From positions 1,240,001 through 1,304,000 of the forward strand of contig NZ_CP051685.1 of NCBI RefSeq assembly GCF_012849555.1: a stretch of 64,000 nucleotides of DNA, given 5' to 3'. Within the stretch, counting starts at the first letter, position 1. Each line of letters begins with the position of its first letter. The stretch is from Massilia forsythiae (lineage in GTDB: Bacteria > Pseudomonadota > Gammaproteobacteria > Burkholderiales > Burkholderiaceae_D). The notes under the pieces are model-generated. The model was not told the DNA's origin. It ran no database searches and saw nothing but the letters and a program-made list of their open reading frames with translations. Shown piece by piece: positions 26,680 through 35,859 of this stretch. Made by a program: the position numbers and the translations under genes.

Positions 26680-27171
26680 TCAGCGCGGCGCGCGGAAATC
26701 GTTTTCGACCCAGGCGGCGGCCGACGACGGCGACAGTTTGAAGCCCGGTTCGACGCGCGCCTGCGCCACTTGCTCTCCCATCTCGTCGATGGCGGTGAGG
26801 ATGGCGTACGGATTGTCCTCTTCCGGCACGATGTCGAGCGTGACCTTCAATTCGCCGTCCGCGGTCGAAACCGTGGTGTGCTTGTGCAGCATCGCGTGGC
26901 GCTGCTGCTCGTGGCGGCGGATGACTTCGGACGCGGTCTTCACCAGCGTATGAAAGGCGCTGACGTCGAGCGGCTTCGGGTTCTTCTTGTCGCGCCCCAT
27001 GGTCCAGGGGCCGACCAGGGCCGGTTCCGGCTCGCCGTCCTTGTACATGGCGACGGCCCAGCCGTCGTCGTCCTCGTTCTTGATCACGCGCGCGGTCCAG
27101 CCGTTGTCCTGCCACAGGCGCGCTTCCTGGACCGGGGCGTCTTCGTCGCGGTCGCTGACTTCTTGGTTCAT
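26680..27171 (-). CDS. Conserved hypothetical protein
   Basis: 163 aa, acidic, no signal peptide or membrane segment. Features: WQDNGWTARVIKNEDDDGWAVAMYKDGEPEPALVGPWTMGRDKKNPKPLD in the first half (split strands rich in W, D and K), a helix HTLVKTASEVIRRHEQQRHAML, then LKVTLDIVPEEDNPYAILTAID. Codon use matches neighbours, which supports a real gene. I recognise no family. Downstream hairpins separate it from the kinase gene. Confidence 0.7.
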   Translation of the reverse strand: MNQEVSDRDEDAPVQEARLWQDNGWTARVIKNEDDDGWAVAMYKDGEPEPALVGPWTMGRDKKNPKPLDVSAFHTLVKTASEVIRRHEQQRHAMLHKHTTVSTADGELKVTLDIVPEEDNPYAILTAIDEMGEQVAQARVEPGFKLSPSSAAAWVENDFRAPR

Positions 27172-27311
27172 GGGTGTTCTCGATCTGGCGGGCTGTGCCC
27201 GAAAGCCAGATCATAGGCAATCCCGGCGCATCCAACAAGCGCCGTCCGCTTGGACGGCGAGAGCGACGCCGGAGCGCGGCGCGGCGCTCCGGCGGCGTAG
27301 CGGAAGGCCTG

Positions 27312-27515
27312 CTAGATGCGCAGGCCGGGCAGCGGCGGCGGCTCGATCGGCGGTCCGGGCAGTTCGGCGCGCGGATCGATGTCCGGCATGGGGATGACTT
27401 GCCGGCTGAACGGCGTGATGATGATTGGCGGAATGGCCGGAGGGGCCGACGGCGGATTCTTGTGATCCCACTTGCCGGCCCATGCGGTCGCGATCGTACT
27501 GTGAGCGAATTGCAT
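27312..27515 (-). CDS. Small proline-rich protein
   Basis: 67 aa. The N-terminal third is mixed (MQFAHSTIATAWAGKWDHK); the rest is proline-rich (PPSAPPAIPPIIITPFSRQ, PPIEPPPLPGLRI). A strong AGGAGGA ribosome site lies 5-11 bp before the ATG at 27515, the best evidence that it is translated. No family recognised. A similar proline-rich mini-gene with a strong ribosome site lies at 38990-39160. Confidence 0.6.
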   Translation of the reverse strand: MQFAHSTIATAWAGKWDHKNPPSAPPAIPPIIITPFSRQVIPMPDIDPRAELPGPPIEPPPLPGLRI

Positions 27516-27723
27516 AGTGTCCTCCTGCGACAGAGCAGGCTGTCAGTATAGGCAGCGATTCCAGCATTGCAAGGAGCGATTGCCGGCCACGCCAGCCGGC
27601 ACCGCGCTTGTTCCCGCGCAGCCCATCGCCGTTTACAGCCCGTCCGGCGCCGCCGATTTGCAGCCTGTCGCAGGCCGCTGGAGTGCCCTGCCCTACCCCA
27701 CTACAGTGCGCCCATCCCATCAG

Positions 27724-27841
27724 AGCACCTCGAAAAACCTACTGCGCGTTGCCAGGACAGCTTGCGATGCTCGCTGTACTACTCGTACAGCTGCGCTTCT
27801 CAGCTGCCCTGGCTGCCGCTCGCGACAGTTTTTCGAGGTGC
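27724..27841. mobile_element. MITE-like hairpin element with IS5-type ends
   Basis: About 118 bp. The ends GCACCTCGAAAAAC and GTTTTTCGAGGTGC are inverted repeats, and pairing continues inward (GCCAGG.CAGCT with AGCTGCCCTGGC), so the whole element can fold into one long imperfect hairpin. CCATCAG flanks it on both sides (27717-27723 and 27842-27848), a possible target duplication. The ends match those of the IS at 62232-63489 (GGGAACCTCGAAAAACC). It occupies the 365-bp gap 27516-27880 and lies 39 bp before the next gene. Confidence 0.7.
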
Positions 27842-27880
27842 CCATCAGGCACAGCCTGCAACCCGTCACCGGAGACCATC

Positions 27881-28276
27881 ATGAAAAAGCGCAGCGTCGT
27901 CGTCATCCTGTTCCTGTTCGCCCTGCTGGCGTGGAGCGCCTCCTTCCACAACGGCGTGATGTTCGACATCGACGGCGACAGCGTCGACGGGCCGTTCGGC
28001 GCCCTGCTCGCCTTGCTGTTCACGGGCGGAGGCCTGTTACTGGCCGGCTTCGTCATCCTGCTGGTGGGCGGCCTCCTGGCGCTGGTGTTCGCCGGCGTCG
28101 GCGTGCTGTGCGTGGGGGGATTCGGCGTCGGCGCGCTGGCCTTGGTGGCGGCGCTGGCCTTCGTGGCGGCGCTGGCGCTGTCGCCGCTGCTGCTGCCGCT
28201 GCTGCTGGGCGGCCTGGTGCTGGCCATGATGCACCGCTCGCGCCGCCAGCGCGTGTTGCGCGACCAGCCGGTGTGA
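27881..28276 (+). CDS. Small membrane protein
   Basis: 131 aa. Helix 1 at about residues 4-21 (VVVILFLFALLAWSASF), a short acidic loop with DIDGDSVDGPFG, then three or four tightly packed Leu/Gly/Ala helices to about residue 115 and a basic C-terminus (MMHRSRRQRVLRDQPV). The ATG at 27881 has CCGGAGA upstream. No family recognised. Its promoter region includes the MITE-like element, which could affect its expression. Confidence 0.7.
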   Translation: MKKRSVVVILFLFALLAWSASFHNGVMFDIDGDSVDGPFGALLALLFTGGGLLLAGFVILLVGGLLALVFAGVGVLCVGGFGVGALALVAALAFVAALALSPLLLPLLLGGLVLAMMHRSRRQRVLRDQPV

Positions 28277-28331
28277 GCACAACCGGCAGCGCGCGCCGCG
28301 CCGCCGCACGCCGCACGCGCCGCGGCGTGAC

Positions 28332-29045
28332 TCAGGCGGCTCGGCGCTCCTGCGCAAACTGCGCATAGCCGCGTGCCCGCAGCGCACACGCCGGGCAAGT
28401 GCCGCAGCCATAACCCCAGTCGTGCGGCGCGCCGCGCTCGCCCAGGTAGCAGGTGTGGGTATCGAAGCGGATCAGGTCGACCAGCGCCTGTCCGCCGCAC
28501 TGTTCCGCCAGTTCCCAGGTCTGCTTCTTGTCGATCCACATCAGCGGCGTCTCCACCTTCAAGCGCGTGGCCATGCCCAGGTTGAGCGCGACCTGCAGCG
28601 CCTTCATGGTGTCGTCGCGGCAATCCGGATAGCCGGAAAAGTCGGTCTCGCACATGCCGCCGACCAGCACGTTCAAGCCGCGCCGGTAGGCGACCGTCGC
28701 CGCCACCGTCATGAACATCAGGTTACGGCCAGGCACGAAGGTGTTCGGCAAACCGTTTTCCTGCATGGCGATTTCGACGTCGCTGGTGAGCGCCGTGTCC
28801 GAGATGCGGCCGATCAGCGACAGGTCGATCAGGTGGTCTTCGCCGAGGCGCGCATCCCACGCCGGCGACAGCGCGCGCATCTTGCTCAGCACGGTCGGGC
28901 GCACGGCCAGTTCGATCGCGTGGCGCTGGCCATAATCGAAGCCGATGGTCTCGACGCGCGCGTAACGCTCCAGCGCCCAGGCCAGGCAGGTGGTGGAATC
29001 TTGCCCACCGCTGAACAAAACCAGCGCGGTATCTGCTTGTTGCAT
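28332..29045 (-). CDS. queC: 7-cyano-7-deazaguanine synthase QueC
   Basis: 237 aa. QueC converts 7-carboxy-7-deazaguanine to preQ0 with ATP and ammonia, in queuosine tRNA modification. The PP-loop SGGQDS (residues 11-16) and the GFDYGQRH motif are present. The zinc site is C-(x)n-CGTCPAC near the C-terminus (CYLGERG...[10 protein letters not shown]). [11 protein letters not shown] is also diagnostic. A GGGA ribosome site favours ATG 29045 over a TTG at 29060. No other queuosine genes are in the window. Divergent from tamA. Confidence 0.95.
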   Translation of the reverse strand: MQQADTALVLFSGGQDSTTCLAWALERYARVETIGFDYGQRHAIELAVRPTVLSKMRALSPAWDARLGEDHLIDLSLIGRISDTALTSDVEIAMQENGLPNTFVPGRNLMFMTVAATVAYRRGLNVLVGGMCETDFSGYPDCRDDTMKALQVALNLGMATRLKVETPLMWIDKKQTWELAEQCGGQALVDLIRFDTHTCYLGERGAPHDWGYGCGTCPACALRARGYAQFAQERRAA

Positions 29046-29131
29046 AGTGATTTTTCCCAAAATAAACCGTCCGCCACCTCTTTTAACGATCAGTTAAGAT
29101 GTCGGCGATATTTGTACTGACATGGAGTGAT

Positions 29132-31111
29132 ATGTTTTCCGCGCGACCCGACCAGACCACGGCATCGACCCCGGCGCAACCACGGATTCTGGCACAAATC
29201 GTGCTGGCCGTGAACGCGCTGTGCCTGGCCCAAGGCGCGCTCGCGCAGGCGGTGGTGGCGCCCACGCCGCCTTCGGCCCAGGACGCCAAGCCGGAACCGG
29301 TGCCGCAGGCGCTGCCGCCGTCGGGCCAGCCGGTGACGCAGGAAAACGTGTCGGATGCGCCGCCGCGCGCCGTCAACTACACGGTACGCATCGATGCGCC
29401 GCGCAACCTGCGCGGGCTGCTGGAAGACAACCTCGACCTGATGCGCTGGCGTGGCAACCCGCGCCTCGACCTGGAGCAGCTGCAGCGCCTGGTGCGCGTG
29501 GCGCCCGAGCAGGTCAAGACCCTGATCGCCACCGAGGGATATTACTCGCCCAAGGTGTCGGCCGGCCTCGACACCTCCGGCGCCACGCCGGTGGCGCGCG
29601 TCATCGTCGATCCGGGCGAGCCGGTGGTGGTGGGCGACGTCGACCTCGAATTGCGCGGCTTTCCCAAGACCGACGCGGCGGCCGGCACCGCGCCGGCGCT
29701 GGACGCCGCCGCCCTGCGCAACCGCTGGACCCTGGCCGTGGGCGCGCGCTTCCGCACCGCCGACTGGGAATCGGCCAAGCGCGGCCTGCTGCGCGAAGTC
29801 ACGCAGACGCGCTTCCCGCGCGCCCAGCTGCTCGATTCCAGCGCCACGGTCGATCCGGACACCCACCGCGCCCTGCTCAAGGTGGTGCTCGACAGCGGCC
29901 CGGAAATCCGGTTGGGCGAATTGCGCATCGAAGGCCTGTCGCGCTATCCGAGCAGCGTGGTGACGAACCTGAACCAGATCCGCCCCGGCGAGCAGTACAG
30001 CGAAGCCACGCTGCAGGCGCTGCAGGGCAAGCTGCAGGAAACCGGTTACTTCGCCAGCGTGGAGGTGAGCGCCGACCTGTCCTCGGTGCTGAACGAGCAG
30101 ATCAGCGACCTGAACCAGACCGGCAGCGCCCAGCCGTCCACGCAGACCGGCCCGGTCACGCTGCCGGTGCTGGTGCGGGTGACGGAAAACAAGCGCAAGA
30201 ACGTCTCGGTCGGCCTCGGTTACTCGACCAATACCGGCGCGCGCGCACAGGCCAACTACGGCGACCTGTTCGTGTTCGGCAAGCGCATGAAGAGCAGCCT
30301 GCTGTACGAGCAGCTGCACCAGAGCGCGCGCACCGATTTCTATTGGCCGACCACCTCGAACGGCTACAGCGACAGCGTGGGCGCCGGCTACGACCGCCAG
30401 GACGTGCGCGGCGAGGTCACGCGCACCACCAGCATCTCGGCCACGCGCGCCTGGGGTTCGCCGCTGCTGGAGCGCAGCCTGAAGCTGGAAGCGCTGACCG
30501 AACAGATCACGATCGACGACCTGCCGACCTCGCGCGTAAAAAGCGTGCCGCTGACCTTCTCGATCACCAAGCGCCGCCTGGACAGCCTGGTGGCGCCGAC
30601 CACCGGCTACATCGCCAACGCCCAGATCGGCGTGGCGCCGCTGCCGGTGCTCACCGATGAAAAATTCGTGCGCGCCTATGCCCGCTTCCTGGCCTACAAA
30701 CCGCTGGGGCCGAAGGGCACCCTGATCACGCGCGGCGAACTGGGCGCCGTAGGTTCCGGCAACAAGGCCGGCGTGCCCTCGACCTTCCTGTTCCGCGCCG
30801 GCGGCGACGGCTCGGTGCGCGGCTACGGCTACCAGCAACTGGGCGTGCCGGTCGGCAGCGCCATCACCGGCGCGCGCTACCTGCTCACCGCCAGCGCCGA
30901 ATACGATTACTGGTTCAAGCCGCCCTACGGCGCGGCGGTGTTCTATGATGTGGGCAATGCCGCCGACCGCATCGGCGACCTGAAGCCCAAGGCCGGCTAC
31001 GGCGTCGGCGCGCGCTGGCGCAGCCCGGTCGGGCCGATCAACGTCGATGTCGCCTACGGCGAGGCGGTCAAGAAAGTCCGTCTGCACTTTTCTCTGGGAT
31101 TCACTTTCTGA
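29132..31111 (+). CDS. tamA: Outer-membrane translocation and assembly factor TamA
   Basis: 659 aa. A signal-like segment (about residues 18-40, ending in GALAQA) precedes three POTRA domains (to about 330) and a 16-strand Omp85 barrel. RAGGDGSVRGYGYQQLG is the conserved L6/strand motif (VRGY), and the C-terminus ends HFSLGFTF with a terminal Phe, as for barrel proteins. Works with TamB in envelope biogenesis and phospholipid or autotransporter handling. The start at 29132 follows a GGAG. The stop overlaps the tamB start (TGATG), so the two are translationally coupled. Confidence 0.92.
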   Translation: MFSARPDQTTASTPAQPRILAQIVLAVNALCLAQGALAQAVVAPTPPSAQDAKPEPVPQALPPSGQPVTQENVSDAPPRAVNYTVRIDAPRNLRGLLEDNLDLMRWRGNPRLDLEQLQRLVRVAPEQVKTLIATEGYYSPKVSAGLDTSGATPVARVIVDPGEPVVVGDVDLELRGFPKTDAAAGTAPALDAAALRNRWTLAVGARFRTADWESAKRGLLREVTQTRFPRAQLLDSSATVDPDTHRALLKVVLDSGPEIRLGELRIEGLSRYPSSVVTNLNQIRPGEQYSEATLQALQGKLQETGYFASVEVSADLSSVLNEQISDLNQTGSAQPSTQTGPVTLPVLVRVTENKRKNVSVGLGYSTNTGARAQANYGDLFVFGKRMKSSLLYEQLHQSARTDFYWPTTSNGYSDSVGAGYDRQDVRGEVTRTTSISATRAWGSPLLERSLKLEALTEQITIDDLPTSRVKSVPLTFSITKRRLDSLVAPTTGYIANAQIGVAPLPVLTDEKFVRAYARFLAYKPLGPKGTLITRGELGAVGSGNKAGVPSTFLFRAGGDGSVRGYGYQQLGVPVGSAITGARYLLTASAEYDYWFKPPYGAAVFYDVGNAADRIGDLKPKAGYGVGARWRSPVGPINVDVAYGEAVKKVRLHFSLGFTF

Positions 31112-34100
31112 TGGACGTCGAAAACAACACCCCGGCCACGCCGCATGGCGCCAATGCGCCGGCCACCCCGCCGCAACCCCGGCAGCCGCGCCCGCGCCGC
31201 TGGCCGCGCCGCGTCGCCGCCGGCGTCGTCGTCACCGGCCTGGTACTGGGCGGCGCCTACTGGTACCTGGGCCGCGAGACCACGCTGCAGATGATCGCCC
31301 AGCGCGTGGCCAACGCCAGCGGCGGCAAGCTGACGCTCACCGGCGTGTCCGGCTCGCTGTACGGCCACATGCACATCGACCACGTGGTGTTCCGCACCGA
31401 CACGCAGGTGGCCACCGCCGACAACATCGACATCGACTGGAAGCCCTGGCAATACCTGTCGCGCGGCGTCGAGATCCAGAAGCTGTACGCCGCTTCGCTG
31501 CGCATGGAAACGCTGAAGGAAAGCGAAGAAAAGTCGACCATGCCGGACAAGCTGGCGCCGCCGTTCAAGATCGCGGTGGAAGACGCGCGCCTGGCGAAAG
31601 CCGTGTTCGTCAACAAGGGCGCCGAGACGCAGATCGACAATATCCGCGCGCAGCTGCACGGCGACCAGCAGCAGTGGAAGCTGGATTACGCCAACGCGTC
31701 CACGCCATGGGGGCAGGTGGCCGCCAACGGCACCATCGCCAATGCCAAGCCGTATAAGCTGGATGCGAATGCCAGCCTGAGCCAGACGCCGGCGCAGGCA
31801 CAGGCCGGCGCCCCGGCCCAGCCCGCGCAGCCTGCCCCGGCGCCCGACCAGGCCGCGCAGCAGCCGCAACCATTGAACGCCGCCACGCTGAATGCGCAGC
31901 TGAAACTGCACGCCGGCGGCGATTTGCAGCGCACCGTCATCGACGCCAGCGGCCAGGCCGCGCGCGCCCAGGGCACCGCCAACCTGGTGCTGTCGCCGTT
32001 CGCCGACATCCCGCTGCAGGCGTTCACGCTGAACGCGAAAAACATCGACCCCGGCTTCTTCAATCCCTCGCTGCCGACCGCCGACCTGAACCTGGCGGTG
32101 TCCGCGAAACTCGACCCGAACCGCGACATCGCCGGCTCGGTGAACCTGGTCAACGACGGCCCGCTCGGCACCATCGACCAGCAGCGCCTGCCGCTGCGGG
32201 CGATGCGCGGCCAGTTGGGCGGTAATTTGTCGGCGATGCGTATTTCGGACGTCCTGATCGACCTGGGCGGCGCCGGGCGCTTTACCGGCAGCGGCGCGGT
32301 CGACCGCGGCGCCGACGAGCAAGGCATCGGCACCGCGCAGTTCACGCTGCACACCGACCGCATCGACCTGAAGCAGCTCCACGGCAGCATGAAGCCGACC
32401 GCGATCGCCGGCGACCTGACCATCGCCAACGCGCGCGACACGCAGACCTTGACCGTCAACCTGGCCGACGCCGGCCTGCGCCTGGTGGCCGAAGCCGCGC
32501 TGGCGAACAATGTGCTGACGGTGCGCGATGCGCGCCTGGCGGCCGGCAAGGGCAGCGTGCGCGTCACCGGCACCGCCAACCTGCTCGACAAGAAACCGTT
32601 CAAGGCCAACGTGGTGGCCAGCCGCCTGGATCCGGCCGCCTTCGGCGATTTTCCCAAGGCCGACATCAATGCCGAGATCAACGCGTCCGGCGTGCTGGCG
32701 CCGCAATGGGACGTGGCCGCCGATTTTGCCTTGCGCCCGAGCCGCCTGTTCGACCAGGCGCTGACCGGACGCGGCAAGCTGGCCGCCGACGCCGCCCACG
32801 TGCACGGCGTGGATGCGACGCTGGCGCTGGGACAGAACAAGGTCGACCTGAACGGCGCCTTCGGCAAGCCCGGCGAAAAGCTGGCCTGGAAGCTCGACGG
32901 CCGCCAGTTGGGCGCGCTGCGCGCCGACCTGTACGGCGCCCTGCTGGCCAGCGGCGTGGTCAGCGGCACGATGCAGGCGCCGCGCACCACCTTCGACGTC
33001 GACGCGCGCGGCCTGGGTTGGGTGCCCAACCAGCGCAACAAGGACAACGGCAGCCTGCGCGCCACTGGCGAAGCCTGGCTGGCCGGACCGGACAACGCGC
33101 GCGTGGCGGAAGTAAAGGCCAAGGGCACGATGACGCGCCTGAACCCGGCCGCCTTCGGCTCGCCGCTGCCGGGCAGCATCAACGGCAGCTTCGATGCCAG
33201 CGGCCGCAGCGGCGCCAACATGGGCGGCTCGGTCGACCTGGCGCTGCAGCAGTCGACGCTGTCGAACTCGCCGCTGTGGGGCTACGCCAGGCTGACCGCC
33301 GACAAGCGCCACGTGTCGAACGCCGACGTCGACCTGCACCTGGGCGGCAACCTGGTCGCCGCCAAGGGCGCCTTCGGCAGCGGTCGCGACACGCTCAACT
33401 GGCGCATCGACGCGCCGCAGCTGGGCGCGCTCGGACCGGACTTCGGCGGCGTGCTGCGCGGCTCGGGCACGCTGTCCGGCACCATGGACACGCCGTCGCT
33501 GACGGCGGCGCTGGAGGGCCAGAACCTGCGCCTGATGGGCGTGCACAGCGTGCGCAGCCTGCGCGCCAACGCCAACCTCGGTTCCGGCCGCGGCGCCGCC
33601 GATCCGCTGGCGCTGGACGTGCAGGTGGCCGGCTACGTCGGCGCCGCGGCGCCCAAGAAAGGCGCGGACGCCACCGCCATGAGTTCGACCAGCGCCGACA
33701 ACGCCACCCGCATCGACAGCGCGCGCCTGCAATCGACCGGCACGCGCGGTGCGCACACGCTGTCGGCGGCGGCGCGCGGCGACGGCTTCGATGCCGCCGT
33801 CGAAGTGCGCGGCGGCCTCAGCATGAAAGGCAATACCAGCGCCTGGAGCGGCACCATCAACACGCTGCAGAACCGCGGCCGCTACGCCTTCAACCTGGCC
33901 GCGCCGACACCGCTGCGCATCGCCGGCGCGCCCGGCAGCGGCCTGGCCGGCCTGGGCAAGCCGGAGCAGATCGCCTTCAACGGCGCGGTCGTCAAATTGC
34001 CGGCCGGTGCCATCACGGTCGATTCGCTGTCCAAGGTGGGGCCGCGCTGGACCACGCGCGGCAGCGCCACCGGCGTGCCGGTCAGCTACCTGGCGCAAGC

Positions 34101-35721
34101 CTCGGAATCGGTGCGCCAGAACCTGCGCGGCGACCTGGCGCTGGGCGCACAATGGGCGCTCGACCTGCGCGTGCCGACCGGTGCGCCGCCGGCGCTGGAC
34201 GGCAACGTGCACGTGTTCCGCGAAAAGGGCGACCTGATCGCCGGCGACACGGTGCCGGTGGTGCTCGGCCTGCGCCAGCTCGACCTGCGCGCCGACGTCG
34301 CGGGTGGCGCCGTGCGCACCCAGCTGGCGCTGGACGGCAGCCGCGTCGGCACCGCGCGCGTGGACGCCACCGCGCAGATGATCCGCGGCCGCGTCGACAA
34401 CGACAGTCCCCTGAAACTGACCGCCAGCGCCAGCCTCGGCTCGCTGGCCTGGCTGGCGCCGCTTTCCGGCCAGCCCGGCCTGGAAGTCGACGGCGCCCTC
34501 AACCTGGCCGTCAGCGGCGCCGGCACCATCGGCGCCCCGACCCTGAACGGCAGCGTCAACGGCGACCGCCTGGCGATGCGCTGGCCCGACCAGGGCATCC
34601 GCCTGCGCAACGGCCAGCTGCGCGCGACCCTGGCCGGCGACCAGCTGCAATTGCAGCGCCTGCGCTTCGAAGGCGCCAGCGGCAGCGCCACCGCCGACGG
34701 CAGCGTGCGCTTTGCCGGCGGCGAGGCCAGCATGAACCTGCGCCTAGTGGCCGACCGCCTGGAAGCGCTGTCGCGTCCGGACCGCACCCTGATCCTGAGC
34801 GGCCAGGCCAGCGTGGTGCGCGACGCCACCCGCTTCAACGTCGACGGCAAATTCCGCGCCGACCGCGCGCTGATCGAACTGGCGCCGCAAGACCGCCCCA
34901 CCATTTCCGACGATGTGATCGTGCTGGGCCGCGGCGCCACGAAGCCGGCAGCGTCGAAAAAGGCGGCGGCGGTGCCGTTGACGATCGACCTGACCGCCGA
35001 CCTGGGCGACGACTTCCACCTGCGCGGCATGGGCGCCGACGCGTATCTCGCCGGCGCGGTGCAGGTGCGCATCGTCGGCGACCGCCCGCCGCGCCTGACC
35101 GGCAGCGTGCGCACCGTCAGCGGCACCTACGCCGCCTACGGCCAGAAGCTGAGCATCGAGCGCGGCGTGGTCACCTTCAGCGGCGCCTACGACAACCCGT
35201 CGATCGACGTGCTGGCGGTGAGAAAACGTCCGGAAAACGAGCAGCTCAGCGAAACCAACGTCGAAGCCGGCGTGCAGGTGCGCGGCAGCGCGCTGGCGCC
35301 GGTGGCCAAGCTGGTGTCGACGCCGAACGTGCAGGACAGCGAAAAACTGTCCTGGCTGGTGCTCGGCCACGGCATGGAAGGCACCACCGGCAACGAAGCC
35401 GACGTGCTCAGCGCCGCGGCCGGCGCGCTGCTCGGCGGCAAGGGCGGCACCGGCGGCTTCCAGAGCAAGATCGCGAACAAGCTCGGCCTGGACGAAGTCG
35501 GCGTGCGCCAGGGCAGCGGCCAGACCAAGGGCCTGGAAAACACCATCGTCACGGTCGGCAAGCGCATCTCGTCGAAGCTGTACCTGAGCTTCGAGCAAGG
35601 CGCCGCCAGCGCCACCAGCCTGGTCAGCCTGCGCTACAAGATCAACCCGCGCATCACCGTGCAGCTGCAGACCGGCACCAACACCGCGCTCGATGTCCTG
35701 TATTCGTGGGCGTTTGACTGA
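31111..35721 (+). CDS. tamB: Inner-membrane-anchored translocation/assembly protein TamB
   Basis: 1536 aa. One N-terminal anchor helix (about residues 31-52, RVAAGVVVTGLVLGGAYWYL) is followed by a very long repetitive beta region typical of AsmA-like bridge proteins and a C-terminal DUF490/TamB domain (from about 1180; GSVRTVSGTYAAYGQKLSIERGVVTFSG). The end, RITVQLQTGTNTALDVLYSWAFD, fits the TamB consensus. A Gln/Ala/Pro linker near residues 226-255 is a local expansion. Couples to TamA by a one-base overlap. Confidence 0.93.
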   Translation: MDVENNTPATPHGANAPATPPQPRQPRPRRWPRRVAAGVVVTGLVLGGAYWYLGRETTLQMIAQRVANASGGKLTLTGVSGSLYGHMHIDHVVFRTDTQVATADNIDIDWKPWQYLSRGVEIQKLYAASLRMETLKESEEKSTMPDKLAPPFKIAVEDARLAKAVFVNKGAETQIDNIRAQLHGDQQQWKLDYANASTPWGQVAANGTIANAKPYKLDANASLSQTPAQAQAGAPAQPAQPAPAPDQAAQQPQPLNAATLNAQLKLHAGGDLQRTVIDASGQAARAQGTANLVLSPFADIPLQAFTLNAKNIDPGFFNPSLPTADLNLAVSAKLDPNRDIAGSVNLVNDGPLGTIDQQRLPLRAMRGQLGGNLSAMRISDVLIDLGGAGRFTGSGAVDRGADEQGIGTAQFTLHTDRIDLKQLHGSMKPTAIAGDLTIANARDTQTLTVNLADAGLRLVAEAALANNVLTVRDARLAAGKGSVRVTGTANLLDKKPFKANVVASRLDPAAFGDFPKADINAEINASGVLAPQWDVAADFALRPSRLFDQALTGRGKLAADAAHVHGVDATLALGQNKVDLNGAFGKPGEKLAWKLDGRQLGALRADLYGALLASGVVSGTMQAPRTTFDVDARGLGWVPNQRNKDNGSLRATGEAWLAGPDNARVAEVKAKGTMTRLNPAAFGSPLPGSINGSFDASGRSGANMGGSVDLALQQSTLSNSPLWGYARLTADKRHVSNADVDLHLGGNLVAAKGAFGSGRDTLNWRIDAPQLGALGPDFGGVLRGSGTLSGTMDTPSLTAALEGQNLRLMGVHSVRSLRANANLGSGRGAADPLALDVQVAGYVGAAAPKKGADATAMSSTSADNATRIDSARLQSTGTRGAHTLSAAARGDGFDAAVEVRGGLSMKGNTSAWSGTINTLQNRGRYAFNLAAPTPLRIAGAPGSGLAGLGKPEQIAFNGAVVKLPAGAITVDSLSKVGPRWTTRGSATGVPVSYLAQASESVRQNLRGDLALGAQWALDLRVPTGAPPALDGNVHVFREKGDLIAGDTVPVVLGLRQLDLRADVAGGAVRTQLALDGSRVGTARVDATAQMIRGRVDNDSPLKLTASASLGSLAWLAPLSGQPGLEVDGALNLAVSGAGTIGAPTLNGSVNGDRLAMRWPDQGIRLRNGQLRATLAGDQLQLQRLRFEGASGSATADGSVRFAGGEASMNLRLVADRLEALSRPDRTLILSGQASVVRDATRFNVDGKFRADRALIELAPQDRPTISDDVIVLGRGATKPAASKKAAAVPLTIDLTADLGDDFHLRGMGADAYLAGAVQVRIVGDRPPRLTGSVRTVSGTYAAYGQKLSIERGVVTFSGAYDNPSIDVLAVRKRPENEQLSETNVEAGVQVRGSALAPVAKLVSTPNVQDSEKLSWLVLGHGMEGTTGNEADVLSAAAGALLGGKGGTGGFQSKIANKLGLDEVGVRQGSGQTKGLENTIVTVGKRISSKLYLSFEQGAASATSLVSLRYKINPRITVQLQTGTNTALDVLYSWAFD

Positions 35722-35725
35722 TCAC

Positions 35726-35859
35726 AAACCGGGGTCAGAGCCCGATTTTTGGCAATTTCTTTCGATCCAGTCCGCGCTTGTGAATGGATTAGAAAACAAA
35801 ATCACGGCAATGAAATTGTTGTCGATATCTTTCCAAAAATCGGGCTCTGACCCCGGTTT
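35726..35859. repeat. GGGGTCAGAGC element, complete copy with perfect 27-bp ends
   Basis: The arms at 35726-35752 and 35833-35859 are perfect 27-bp inverted repeats containing GGGGTCAGAGCCCGATTTTT. The 80-bp core (TTTCGATCCAGTCC...GATATCTTT) is non-coding. The element fills the gap between the tamB stop and the convergent SDR gene, and the first base of the SDR stop codon (TTA read on +, 35859-35861) is the last base of the right arm. Confidence 0.9.

Noticed and set aside
31054..34650. A 1198-codon reading antisense to tamB
   Set aside because: Composition is Gly/Arg/Ala/Gln-rich with no domain, as expected from a high-GC shadow of a true gene.
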